This document shows positions 13,407 to 25,415 of a stretch of DNA of 64,000 nt, piece by piece. The notes beneath the pieces are model-generated. The model saw only the letters and a program-made list of their open reading frames with translations, searched no databases and was not told the origin of the DNA. The stretch comes from Macrotrachela quadricornifera. Taxonomy: Eukaryota > Rotifera > Eurotatoria > Philodinida > Philodinidae. The position numbers and the translations under genes are program-made. The stretch is taken from assembly GCA_022393335.1 (NCBI GenBank), contig JAJEKB010021016.1:201493-265492 (forward strand), written 5' to 3'. Each line of letters opens with the position of its first letter. Positions within the stretch are counted from its first letter, which is position 1.

Positions 13407-14104
13407 TAGGGGTGTTACTTTATCTTTACTTTATAAATAAAGATAAAGATTTGCTTTATCTTTATTTTATAAAGAATAAAGATAATCTTTATTTTAAAAA
13501 ATAAAGATAAAGAAATAAAGAAAACTTTATTTTTTATAAAATAAAGATAAAGCAAATCTTTATATTTATAAAATAAAGATAAAGATAATCTTTATTTGTA
13601 AAAATAAAGTTAAAATAAAGAATAAAGATATTTTTTTATGTAACAGGCACATATGCAAATAGCTTGTATAAGAGCAGAATATGTTAATTAGTGTCCCTTC
13701 TTATCACCATCCTTACTTCCACGTCATATCATCAAAAAATAAGGATCAATCATGAAACGATATATGCGAAAACTGTTGTTGTATGTTTTATTTAATTATA
13801 TAATATGATAATTTTTCGTAAGCTACTTCAACAAAACAAAAAAAAGTAAGTTTTAATACGAAAAAAATTTCTTTATTCTTTATTTTATCTTTATTTTTGA
13901 AAATAAAGAAAAACTTTATTTTTATTTTATAAAGATAAAGAAAAAAATCTTTATCTTTATTTTATAAAGTAAAGATTTTCTTTATCTTTATTATATAAAT
14001 ATAAAGATTCACTTTATCTTTATTTTATAAAGAATAAAGATTTTTTAATTTCTTTATCTTTATTCTTTATTTATAAAGAAAATAAAAATAAAGTAACACC
14101 CCTA
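13407..14104. mobile_element. hAT-like MITE with perfect 8-bp target duplication
   Basis: The 698-bp element starts TAGGGGTG and ends CACCCCTA. It is flanked on both sides by TTTCAAAC (13399-13406 and 14105-14112), an exact 8-bp target-site duplication as made by hAT transposases. The body is almost entirely permutations of AAAGATAAAG and its complement, arranged so the two halves can fold on each other. There is no coding capacity. It shares its termini with the 3.3-kb element at 4273-7562, so one transposase probably moved both. It lies 46 bp beyond the SK channel stop codon. Confidence 0.9.
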
Positions 14105-14150
14105 TTTCAAACATTAAAAAAACACAGATTAATATTTGTTCAATGAATAA

Positions 14151-15896
14151 CTAAAATTTATACTGAGTATGTTGATTTTTAATTGTATCCAATAAAATAT
14201 CGAGTGTATTCTGTAATGTATCCATACGATTATTCATATAATTTATATTTTTTTCAATTTTCTGTATTTGATTATTCATTACTAATATTCTTTCTGATGT
14301 TTCTTCAATTTTCGTATTTGTTTTATTTTCTATAGTCATAATTTCATTAAAACCTATACATGTACCAATTAAATTACGTTGCATTTGTTTTATTTTTTGA
14401 AAAGAAAGTATTGATCGAAATAATTTTTGTTGAATATGAAAAAATTGTATAGATTTTGATTTAGTTTTTCGTTTTAAATACCATACTTTAATAGCAAATT
14501 TAATAATATTAGCTGCTTGTTTTTTATGATTATTAGCTAATCTCATATTTGATAAAAATGTATGTACCTATTTTTCTTCTCGAGTTAAAAGAAGTTTCAC
14601 TGTAAGTATAGCAATAAGAAGACCAGATAAAAAAAGACCAAGTAAACCAATTATTGCAGCAACAGCTAGAATAATCAATTCAATAAAGTAATGAAAAAGA
14701 AAAAAGAAAACTTTATTTACTTCGTCCAGAATATGTTGATGGAAGTCGATCACCATAACCTATAAAAAAGAAAATATTTTTATCAAAATTCTCTCTCTAT
14801 ATATACCAACACTAGTAAATGTTACAATGAAAAGCCACATTGCATCAGACATAGACATATGTTCATTTGTATCTGTATAATCACAAGCACGTAAAGCCTA
14901 ACTTCCAATAAGAAACAGAGTAGTACATATTATAAATAAAAATCTTTCTGGCCGTTGTTCAAGATGAGTTTTCATAAGAAAATAAAAATCAATTGACACT
15001 CGATTAAAATAACTAAGAGATCGTAATGATACATTACGAACCATATGTGAATGAAACATAATCGAACGACCAAATAAATATAGACGAAAAAACACTATTC
15101 ACATAAAAAAAAAAATAATAAAATTTACTTGGCAAACCAAGTCCAACATCAATAGCTGTATAAGACATTGGATAAGGAATTATTAAAGATGAATCCGATA
15201 TTGTTAAATTTAAATTTTGTATTTCAGGATCTTTTTTAGGATAAGATCGAGGTATAGGATGAATTGCACAAATTAATATTTCAATTATAATAATTAATAT
15301 TTTTTTACACGTCATTTCAATATACCATTTTTCAACTGCATTTCGAAAACAATGAAGTCTTATAGTTAAATAATGATAATAAAAAATAGAAGCAAGTAAT
15401 ATAATTGTTGTTAATGTAATTATTAATTTAATAAACCAACTAGCTTTTGTATCTTGATCATCAATATATTTAAAAGTTATTTCATTTTCAACTATCATTA
15501 ATATAATACCCAAAATACCTAAGAAACACATAAAATTGCTTACAAAAGTACTATAAGAAAAAAGAAAAATTTTTAAAAATTCAAAATAAATTTAACATAC
15601 AGTCGAACATAAAAAAATTCTCTTGTACGTAATCGAGTTCTTAGATTAGTCATGGAAATTTTTATAGCTGATCGTCGTTTTCGTGTAAGAACATATGAAT
15701 ATTCACCAATATTATCTATAGAATGTTTTTTCTCTGATGAACAATCAGGAAGACTTGGTGAACTAGGAATATGATTCATAAGAATTGCTGCTGATGATAA
15801 GGAATTTTGAGTATTCCATTCCGTATGTTTCATTATTGGAAAAATATTATTTGCAAGAGGATCAGTTGGACGTCGATGATAGTTATCGTCAGACAT
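14151..15896 (-). pseudogene. SK-type calcium-activated K+ channel with two in-frame TAG codons
   Basis: Exons are 15896-15601, 15550-15129, 15094-14807, 14759-14721 (39 bp) and 14665-14151. All join in phase with short GT-AG introns, giving 520 codons. The product has the SK layout: S1-S3 ending in the conserved ICAIHPIP, S4 beginning FFRLYLFGRS, a pore with SVGYGD, S6 with an LTREEK-like end, a basic calmodulin-binding region and a C-terminal coiled coil. The pore signature is split by an intron within SVG/YGD. Two TAG codons interrupt it. One at 14900-14898 sits where SK channels have a conserved Trp before S5's end (TGG to TAG). The other at 14570-14568 is just after LTREEK, where SK proteins have His. 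No frameshift is present. It is either a young pseudogene, an allele with errors, or a transcript recoded by readthrough or editing. Confidence 0.8.
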
Positions 15897-16637
15897 TATT
15901 GAATCTACTTGTATAGATATATAAATTTAATTATCAAACGAAAATAATCTTTTTAGCAATGACCATTCTCACTGACTATAACGATAATTACTTGTGTTTG
16001 TAGGCATTATCAATGTAACGAACGAAACAAACAAAAATATAAAAAAATAAGGGTTTTTTTTTCACTATGATGTACTTATAATCATTCTTAATATTATGAT
16101 TTGTGTATAGATATTTAAGCAAAATAGATAAATATGAGATAGTCACCTGTTGATTGTGTTATAGGGCTTCAATGAAATTGGATTATTTCTACTATGTACA
16201 ATCAAATTTTCTTTCTTTTCTCTCATAATAAAACACACGTGATTTATTGTTGAAAAAGAAACGTCTTCTTGTAAATAGATTAACAATGATCATAAAATTT
16301 TTTATCGTGTTCATTATTTCCGAAGAACAACACATTAATAAAAAAAATCTTATGAGTAAACAAAATATAAGTTCAATTGGCATTGAATATTTCTTTATAA
16401 ATTCATTTTCTATCGATGTTTTTTTTTTTGCCTTACAATAAAAATAAAAAGAACTTAGATAAGTTAATCATGTAAACCTGTATGTTCTGGATATCACAAT
16501 ATAGTCATGACAATTATTAATAAACAATATACATATAAGTATGCATCTCATTCTTTTAAATTCTGTCATTGTGAATTGTAGATTAGTCAATAACAAAGTA
16601 AGTATTAAGAAAAACATCAATAATATAATCACTGCAT
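15897..16637. other. Intergenic between SK-like gene and rhomboid copy A
   Basis: AT-rich sequence without a recognisable gene. A 74-codon minus-strand frame at 16468-16692 overlaps the rhomboid 3' end in another frame. It lacks a counterpart beside the second rhomboid copy, so I do not call it a gene. Confidence 0.45.
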
Positions 16638-19600
16638 ATACAGTTGATTTGTCAATTAGAGTTTTATAAAATCCAGCTAATGGTTGGAGCATCGTTTAGA
16701 AAAAAGATACTTAAAGTTATAACATAGTAAAGAGAAAGAAAAACGAATGCTATATATCGGCATACCGTTTGAAGGTTAATAAACTCATTATTCCATGGCA
16801 ATGGACATCCCAACATTCCAACACCTAAGAGAAAACCCACCAATCCCCCACCAAAATGACCTGAATGTGCTGGCTTGATATTAAAGATAATTAATGGCGA
16901 TATGGAGATGACAAAAGGGAATAACACCAGTACGATTATTTGTATGAATATGAGAAGTCTATGACCAATATTTGTTTGCATTGCAATAAGACGGTCTACA
17001 GTCAAAAACAGCATTAGACCATACAAAGAACCGGAAGCTCCAATAGCAGCTAAAGAAACAAAAACAATTATAAGTTCGAATCGTTTATCTTAGATGAAAA
17101 CACTCAATAAATGAATCACTTTTGATTCTTCAAAAATAATCATGACTAAAATCTGCAGCTACTTGAAATAGTTTACATTCACTCATTCATATCATTTTAA
17201 AACTCACAAGATTATATTCGTTAATTTATTATAAGAACTTTTAAATAACAATATCAATTTTAATGTTTACTTACGTTCTCTTCCATTCATAAGTGCGAAA
17301 CATAAACAAGAACCTAGATTTGAAAGCCAGTAAATAATAGCCACACGAATTGAACCATATTTCCGCTCTAAAGGAATGCCACATAATATTTGTATTAAGA
17401 GATTGCCTAGCAAATGGAGTAAGGTCATGTGAAGCAGACTAACAGTTATCATTCGCCATAGCTGATGTGGATACATAAAAGAAAAACATATATTTTTGAG
17501 TTCATTGTCGTAATAACATGTTGTATTTTCCATCGATGATGAACAGCTGACATTGCGAATACGAATATGTTCAGGTGTTGGCCGCATACATGGTTTAAAA
17601 AACATGAACAAATTTAATAGACTATATCGAAACTTTTGATCTCTCCAATTGACATTGATATATGTCAAACAATAAATAAAAATGTGTATAATGCACATAA
17701 CGATGATGAATATTGGACGATGATATTTTTGATTTGATACATCATCAAGAATCATGAAACGTCGAAGCCATAACCATACATTAGTTTTTCCAGTGGAAAC
17801 TGATTCTTTAACTCGTACTGAGGACGAATCTTCCGTTTCCACTTCAAAATTCTTGTGAATATTCATTATTTCAGTAAAAATGCTTCGCAATATTTTCTTC
17901 CGTTGTGTTTTTACACAAAAGACAGAACACTATTTACGCTTGTTTTTCTTTCTGCTTTTTTATCAGACATATTTTTTATAGAAGTAGATCATATATGGTC
18001 TTATTTTTTTTCTGACAATAGAACGAGAAAAAGCTAATATAACGTTACAAATTATTTTTGTTCTGCTCCATAACCTATTTTTGCACTAATGAGAAAATGT
18101 CGCTTCTTATTCTTTTTCATATTTTCTATAGAATAACGATTAAGCATGGATCTTTATTTTCCTTACAAACACCGCTATTCGAGTTAACAGAAGAAGATCA
18201 AATATGTAAACCAAAGACTGTAAAATAAGTCATATAAGCAGTTTATATTAACAACGCTTTTACGCATAAGTAATATAGCATCTTGGATATAAGAGAAACT
18301 CATAGAATTTTTTATCCGTCAAAATCTGATTAACAAACTTATATTGAAGCATCAGACAAATCTCTTTTTTCATTTCAGTAAAATATAATAAAAGAAATGG
18401 AGTATAGATGATATCCAAAAGATTATCAAAGTTGGATATTAATTTTTCTCAAATGCTAAATGCACAAAAAATCTGGTTCGGTTCAAGAACATATTTAAAC
18501 AGTGATTAATCTCCACTATTAATTGTAAAATAGTAGTTCTTTGAACTTCCAAAGCATTTTCTCGATAATTTTATGTATGAAATAACATTTTTGTTCTACA
18601 GTTAATGTAAATTTTACATTTGTATCAACTCTTTGTTTACTATAATTTTACAATTCACATAATCTGTTAAATAAATTAACTATGATTACTATCAGACTTT
18701 CTCTTATTTTTAAGAATACAAACGAATAAAAATTCGGTAGAAGATTTAGACATTTTCCTATAAAGTGCTTTCATTAGACATTCTCTCAGAAAATAGAATG
18801 AAACGAACTTGGAAACCAGATTTTTATCAGAGTTTTGTTACAAGACTTCAATAAATTTTGCATAAAGAGTTTAGAATTTTGAAATAAAGTGTGACACTTT
18901 TCCAAATTTTAAAGGAGACTCAGTTAGATTACTATTTAAAAAAAAATATCACTTAAGAATTAAATATTGCAGGTGTTATTGATGAATTTACAAAATCAAA
19001 TTTAGATTAAATTTAACTAACATATCTTTATTTTGCATCTATTGCATAGTATAATAAAGTTGTCATTGAAGAAAACAGAAAAACAAAAAAGATCTTTCTC
19101 TTCAAAAATTCTGGATATGTCATTTGTTTAATCCAAATAAATTTGATGCAAAATAGCTGAACTTTGACACGGTTCCATATCTTTTATTCATTTTTGAAAA
19201 AAAACAATTAACGAAAATATTTTCAATAGAACTGACAAATTCAGAAAAAAAGTTATTTAATATATCTATCATCGAACGTAACCATAGTTGCAATAACTAT
19301 TTCTATCAAATTCAAACCAATCTTTGATGAAAGTTTTATAAGATCATTCATAACTGTTTTAAGATAAATTGTAGCTAAAGAATAATCTTTGTTTATATTA
19401 TAAACTTTCCCAATCTAATAGACATCCAAGGCTTCGATGCGGGTCAATTTTCATCTCATACGAAAGAATTTTTGAACAATATAAATGTATAACTAGAAGA
19501 TTCATAATTCGATTAATGAACAGTCAACTCAGCATAAGCATATAATATATGATATTTTTCATGCTTATCAAAGAATTTTATAAGAGTTTTATCACCAAAA

Positions 19601-20107
19601 AAATTTCGGTTTTTTTGTTCATGAATTCATTTATGCTCATCGTTATCGTTCGAAATTTTCTCAGAAATGTCCATCATTAAAGATCATTACTCAATTATTT
19701 TATAGAACATCACGATATTCAGAAAGATTTGATGGTATTAATAAAAATATTTGTTACCTTTTACGAATGAATTGAGTTTAGGTTTTATGCGTATATATTT
19801 TTCAAGATTTAACGCTTTGTTATAGACTAAAATCTCTCTATAAATATTTTCTAGCATTCTGCATATCTTACTATGACGTTTTTTAAATAACAAAAAAAAA
19901 GAAATAAATTATTAAGCATCATTTTTTCTGAAACAAAGGAATAAATAGTGAGGTTATATTGTTCTATTGGATTAATTGCGTCTGGTAGCAAGAAGAAAAT
20001 AATTTTCAGACATATTCACATAATATGAACCATGAAGGTCGCATCTGAAAGATGCGGCAAGTCAGCACACTAGTTTTTTTGACGATTTTCACGTATATAT
20101 TTTAATT
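16638..20107. repeat. Segmental duplication, copy A
   Basis: This block is repeated in the same orientation at 23340-28188. It contains the rhomboid gene and roughly 2.2 kb upstream of it. Similarity is high throughout, interrupted by indels. Copy A lacks the insertion found at 25416-26538 and lacks blocks of about 100-270 bp present near 27.1-27.3 kb and 27.8-28.06 kb in copy B. The left edge is sharp at the TATACAG shared by both copies. The right edge is near the TTAA where copy B has a piggyBac-like relic. Confidence 0.85.
16664..17890 (-). CDS. Rhomboid-family intramembrane serine protease, copy A
   Basis: Two exons (17890-17275 and 17049-16664) join in phase across a 225-bp GT-AG intron to give 333 aa. 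A cytoplasmic N-terminus of about 70 residues precedes TM1. Next comes a rhomboid core with HQLWR followed by a His-rich membrane segment (LLHMTLLHLLGN) and GIPLERKYG. The intron falls just before the catalytic GASG serine motif (read across the junction as GREPAAIGASG). The partner His is in AHSGHFGGG on a later membrane segment. Both residues of the Ser-His dyad are therefore present, unlike iRhoms. It should cleave membrane proteins within the bilayer of the secretory pathway or plasma membrane; substrates are unknown. Both copies stop at the same codon after NDAPT-WIL, which supports this C-terminus. Confidence 0.85.
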
Positions 20108-20583
20108 CATTATTTGAATATTTTGCTCAACGAAAACTTATTTGGTTTTCATCAAGGGTTATTTCATTGTTATGCTGAATATTTTGCCTAACAATTTCCT
20201 TTTTTATTCCATTAAGAACATGTAATCGACCATTTTTTCTTCGATATTTAAGTGAATTTATTTGTTTGAATTTGTAATATACATAGTTCTTAGTAAAACA
20301 TTTGTTTCATGATGAATAGCATGAATGAATCGTACACCGTTGTTTTAATAATATAATATTGATATATGAGATTTTTTAGATCAATAATTGATGTTAGGAT
20401 GACATGTTCTGACAAGAAAAGAAATCATACTTTTGTATGATCGACACAAATATGTTCCTAGAAAAATAAATTTTTGTCCAAATTTTTTTCAAATATATCC
20501 GTATCTTTTGATAGAAGCGCCAAACCGATACAATTTTTCATCATCAAGATATACTCATTAAAAAGCTAATTCAAATGACTCCT
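17891..20583. other. Upstream region of rhomboid copy A, no gene seen
   Basis: Non-coding, AT-rich. Most of it (to about 20107) belongs to the segmental duplication and is conserved with copy B despite having no open frames, so it may include the shared promoter. Nothing recognisable between 20108 and 20583. Confidence 0.45.
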
Positions 20584-20853
20584 CTAGTTTTTCATTATAT
20601 AAAACACATAACTATAACTTTCTGAATATTTCTTACAAATTCGATCTTCCGTTGGTCCATAATAATCATTCCACCAATCATTTTCATCTGATACAAAACT
20701 ATCAATCAATTCATATCCACATTTTCTTCTAATCTCAAAATTATCTTCTCGAGAATGCATTCCTGAATAGTGTTTTGACCAAGATTCATGAATTTCTAAT
20801 AGTGCCCATGTAAACATGAAACGCAAAATCGATGCGTTAAAACGCGGTTTCAC
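20584..20853 (-). pseudogene. C-terminal fragment resembling a class I SAM methyltransferase
   Basis: The 89-codon frame contains GYELIDSFV, then DWWNDYYGPTEDRI, then KKYSESYSYVFYIMKN. I recognise these in this order from the C-terminal part of bacterial-type SAM-dependent methyltransferases, where the stretch after RI is normally some 25-30 residues longer. Here it seems deleted, joining RI almost directly to the terminal KYS-YGYVFYI block. No methyltransferase Rossmann motifs are visible upstream; the frame runs instead into the ACGCGT array. It is best read as a relic, possibly of a gene acquired by horizontal transfer. The assignment rests on motif memory only. Confidence 0.4.
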
Positions 20854-21165
20854 AATAAAACGCGTTCACGCGTGATTAAAAACCATTCCAAAATGCATTC
20901 AAACGCATTTTCAATATGGAACGCGTTGAGATGTAGTTAGAAAAAATATCAAAACGCGTCTAGACGCAGTTTTCCTTCATAACGTGTTTAAACGCAATCA
21001 GAAAAAATATTAGCCGCGTCGCAACACATTTCCAGAAAAGTTGAACGTGTTTAAATACATCTTGTTTACTAATTGCATTTAGACGCGTTTCAAATATTTT
21101 TTCAAGCACGTTTGTATGCGTTTAGTTCTTGTTAATCGGTTGCGATTTTACGCAAAAATTGCTGC
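20825..21165. repeat. CpG-rich array of AACGCGTT-like motifs
   Basis: About twenty variants of the near-palindrome AAACGCGTTT (ACGCGT, ACGCATT, GACGCG, ACGTGTTT) occur within 340 bp, many in opposed pairs. CpG is scarce in the surrounding DNA. The two edges (CGCAAAATCG and, inverted, GCGTAAAATCG) look like degenerate terminal inverted repeats. It may be a decayed palindromic mobile element or a binding-site array. Confidence 0.6.
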
Positions 21166-22862
21166 TCTAGAATAGTTAACTACGTGATCGAAAACATCCG
21201 CTTATATATATTTTATTCATCTAAACTTCATTGAACTTTTTAATAAAGAATGTCAAGATGATTTTAAAATAGATAAAAGTTCAATTACACGTACAGCAAA
21301 GAATACATATTTTTCTAAAGTTTCTATATATAATAATAAAAGAATATTGTAATAATTTTCAGCTATCCATAACTCTTTTAGCAAATTATACTAAATATTA
21401 CCATTTAAATAATATTAATAACTTTTCATTATATATAACTACTAAACAGGTTTTATGAATAATTATTTATTCATTAAATTCTTCGATAAAATTATTTATC
21501 ATGTGATCGATAAAATAAAAAAAATCACAATATTAATTGCGTGTAGTAGTCAGTAAAAAAGATATTATTTTATTAAAAAAAAAACCTATTTAAAAAGATA
21601 AATGAAAAATCATATTATGTGTTAAATATCTTAACTTCGAAAAAAGTACATCTTATTGAAATAAAGTATTTAACCAAAAAGATTCGGATTCAAGTATATT
21701 TTATTTTAAAAAAGAAAAGATTTCGAACTAGTATAGCTCAGTGGTGTATATAAACGACATCTGATCATTGGTTTATCTGACTTTTTTCCACATACAGACC
21801 ACTTGCGCTATGCTTAGTAGTTGTTCGCGATCATATGTGCATACCATACGTTTTTATAAAGACATATTAGTTGATAGTAGCATGAAATCACAAAAAAATC
21901 CCTTGTTCATGTAGAAAAAGTGTTTTTTTTGCAACAGCGACCATTTGTCACATAGTTTCGCTTTTTTTTAAACAAAAAGTCTACAATTGAAATAAGCTTT
22001 ACTTCACAGATTCTAGCGCTTTTCACGCTGCGTTTTATGATATATTTTGTATTTAATAAAGCCTATTAGGTGATGTAAAAGGAAAGTTCAAAAGGTGGCC
22101 TTTCATTCTGTTTCAGCAATTTTCTAAAAAATAAAATTTTAGTCTTCATTCGTAACTTATTAATTTTTGCAGTGCAACCAAAGCAAATAAAATCGAAACC
22201 ATATGGTTCGATAGAGCAGTTGATGCTCTATCTAACTGTATTGAAATAAGAAATTCCCGATGCTGTACTTAGATACAGCAAACGACACAAAACTATTAAA
22301 AATAACGTAATCAACCTGTACAGAAACAATATCAACCTTCAAAATGTTTCAGTTTCAAATGAAATCATACATAATAATGGTATTATTTTTCAAAAAACTC
22401 TACAATTTGCTAAAGCCGATCATACCGTTATAAAATCTTATAAAAGTATTATAAGAAATATAGCTGCCACTAATTAATAAAATCAATACCTTTCTCAATT
22501 AAGTTTATTAGTGCATAAGCGCTCTCCATCGCTCATTCGACAGTTGTACAATTCGTTGTGACAATTATTATTTGTGCGATACCCAATTACATTGATCTTG
22601 ACGACAAACGGGTATTCCTACTATACAGAATTTGAGGTCTTATAGATATCGCTATCACAGAGGACTTAAATAGTTCGAGTAGTTCTAGAAACCACATCCC
22701 AGTGACACTCGTGGAAATCCCATAGAACTATTGCAAGTTTATTTTAGGCAATATTTTTTTTGACCGTTGGCCTTCTAACGAACAAACCAATCCATTTTTT
22801 CCATACCGCTCTCTGCTGAGCGAAAACAAAAACCATTACATTATTTTCTTTAAAATGCTCTT
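21166..22862. other. Unique spacer between the rhomboid duplicates, no gene seen
   Basis: AT-rich sequence with no recognisable coding content. A tRNA A-box-like string near 21731 has no matching B-box. Confidence 0.45.
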
Positions 22863-23070
22863 CTTTCACCGAAAAAAGTTACTTGGAAATTGTAAGAAAC
22901 TGATAATGCTATTCAACTCCTCGACCCCGAAAACCTTTGGTAAAAAATTATAAAAAAAAACATTATTTTATTAAAATAAGCCTTTTTTTACCGGAACAAA
23001 AATTACTTGAAAAAATTGGAAAACTTATAATGCCGTTCGACTCCCGGACCCCAAAAACCGTTGGTCAAAT
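22863..23070 (+). repeat. Two-unit direct repeat, period about 122 bp
   Basis: The block at 22863-22945 (ACCG..AAAA..TTACTTG, ending CTCGACCCCGAAAACC) recurs at about 22985-23070 with roughly 80 percent similarity, separated by an A/T-rich spacer. No coding frame spans both units. Confidence 0.55.
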
Positions 23071-23369
23071 GTTCATTATTGTCTTCTGCTAAAGCTATAA
23101 TGCTTCGATGGAGTTTTCTAAGAACATGTTCTTTTGACCTTGATGAAAAGCAAGCAAGGAAGCAAGCAAACTATTTTTTTTCATATGATCCTCTCTCCAG
23201 TCGACGGAAAAAAACATCGAATACTTTCATCGTTCACTTTTACGATTTTGAAAATAAACAAAAAATATTCAAGAAAATAAAAATAATGTTCAAAGTTATA
23301 CTTCACATTTCTTCGTAACAAGATGTTACTTCAGCCATTGTATATACAGTTGATTTGATAATTAGAATT

Positions 23370-24572
23370 TTATAAAATCCAGTTAATGGTTGGGGCATCG
23401 TTTAGAAAAAAGATACTTAAAGTTATAACATAGTAAAGAGAAAGAAAACCGAATGCTATACATCGGCATACCGTTTGACAGTTACAAAACTCATTATTCC
23501 ATGGCAATGGACATCCCAACATACCGACACCTAAGAGAAAACCCACCAATCCCCCACCAAAATGACCTGAATGCGCTGGCTCGATATTAAGGATAATTAT
23601 TGGAGGTATAGTGATGACAATAGGAAATAACACCAGCAAGAGTATTTGCATGAATATGAAAATTCGACGACCAATATTTGTTTGCATTGCAATAAGACGG
23701 TCTACAGTCAAAAACAGCATTAGACCATAAAGAGAACCGGAAGCTCCAATGGCAGCTAAAGAAACAAAAACAATTATAAGTTCGAATCGTTTATCTTAGA
23801 TGAAAACACTCAATAAATGAATCACTTTTGATTCTTCAAAAATAATCATGACTAAAATCTGCAGCTACTTGAAATAGTTTACATTCACTCATTCATATCA
23901 TTTTAAAACTCACAAGATTATATTCGTTAATTTATTATAAGAACTTCTAAATAAAAATATCAATTTAAACGTCTACTTACATTGTGTTCCATTTATGAGT
24001 GCGAAACATAAACAAGAACCTAGATTTGAAAGCCAGTAAATAATAGCCACACGAACTGAACCATATTTCCACTCTAAAGGAATGCCACATAAGATTTGTA
24101 TTAAGAGATTGCCTAGCAAGTGGAGTAAGGTCATGTGAAGCAGACTAACAGTTATCATTCGCCATAGCTGATGTGGATACATAAAAGAAAAACATATATT
24201 TTTGAGTTCATCGTCATAATAACATGTTATATTTTTCATCGGTAGTTGACAGCTGACGTTTCGAATACGAATATGTTTAGGTGTTGGCCGCATACATGGT
24301 TTAAAAAACATGAAAAAATCGGATAAAATAGATGCAAACTCTTGTTTTCTCCAATTGATATTGATATATGACAAACAATAAATAAAAATGTGTATAATGC
24401 ACATAACGATGATGAATATTGGACGATGGTGTTTTTGATTTGATGCATTATCAAGAATCATGATACGTCGAAGCGACAGCCATATACTAGTTTTTTCAGT
24501 AGAAACTGATTCTTTAACTCGTACTGAGAACGGATCTTCCGTTTCCATTTCAAAATTCTTATAAACATCCAT
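23370..24572 (-). CDS. Rhomboid-family intramembrane serine protease, copy B
   Basis: Exons 24572-23981 and 23755-23370 join in phase to 325 aa, with the intron at the same position and phase as copy A. The core is close to copy A (roughly 90 percent by eye), including WRMITVS, GIPLEWKYG, the GASG serine motif formed just after the splice (TQSAAIGASG) and AHSGHFGGG. The N-terminus is shorter by eight residues because it starts at the MDVYKNFE methionine. Most differences lie in the cytoplasmic N-terminus and loops, while membrane helices and the Ser-His dyad are kept, so both copies are probably under selection. Sequence downstream of the stop is not shared with copy A beyond about 30 bp, so the two genes must use different 3' ends. 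Confidence 0.85.
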
Positions 24573-25410
24573 GAATCCAGTAAAAATGCTTCACAATTTT
24601 TTCTTCCATTTTACTTTTACAAAAGAGATAGAACACTATTTCCGCTTTTTTTCTTCCTGCTTCTTTACAAGACATTTTCTTTATAGAAGTAGACTATATA
24701 CGGTCTTATTTTTTTCTGACAATAGAACGAGAAAAAGCTAATATAATGTTACAAATTATTTGTGTTCTGCTCCATAACCTATTTTTGCACTAATGAGAAA
24801 ATGTCGCTTCTTATTTTTTTCTTCATATTTTCTACAGAACAACGATTAAGCATGGATCTTTATTTTCCTTACAAACACCACTATTCGAGTTAACAGAAGA
24901 AGATCAAATATGTAAACCAAAGGCTGTAAAATAAGTCATATAAGCGGTTTATATTTACAACGCTTTTATGCAGAAGTAATATAGCATCTTGGATATAAGA
25001 GAAACTCATAGAATTTTTTATCCGTCAAAATCTGATTAACAAACTTATATTGAAGCATCAGACAAATCTCTTTTTTGATTTCAGTAAAATATAATAAAAG
25101 AAATAGAGTATAGGTGATATCCAAAAGATTATCAAAGTTGGATATTAATTTTTCTCAAATGCTAAATGCATAAAAAATCTGGTTCGGTTCAAGAACATAT
25201 TTAAACAGTAATTAATCTCCGCTATTAGTTTGTAAAATAGTAGTTCTTTGAACTTCAAAAGCATTTTCTCGATAATTTTATGTATGAAATAACATTTTTG
25301 TTCTACAGTTAATGTAAATTTTACATTTGTATCAACTCTTTGTTTACTATAATTTTACAATTCACATAATCTGTTAAATAATTTAGCTGTGATTACTATC
25401 AGATTTTCTC
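24573..25410. other. Upstream region of rhomboid copy B, no gene seen
   Basis: Non-coding DNA homologous to the upstream region of copy A. Conserved by recent common origin; no independent feature is recognisable. Confidence 0.45.
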
Positions 25411-25415
25411 TTATT

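Noticed and set aside
14540..14602. A 33-bp GT-AG micro-intron that would remove the second TAG of the SK-like gene
   Set aside because: It would delete conserved residues (the LTREEK segment) and is shorter than the other introns in the window.
14151..15896. TAG reassigned to a sense codon
   Set aside because: TAG terminates the long membrane-protein frame at 41160, so general reassignment is not supported.
16468..16692. 74-codon hydrophobic frame overlapping the rhomboid 3' end, considered as an extra exon
   Set aside because: Both rhomboid copies share the stop at the end of the main frame, and most of this frame is absent from copy B.
21725..21800. tRNA-like A-box (TAGCTCAGTGGT) near 21731
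   Set aside because: No B-box and no cloverleaf can be formed in the following 60 bases.
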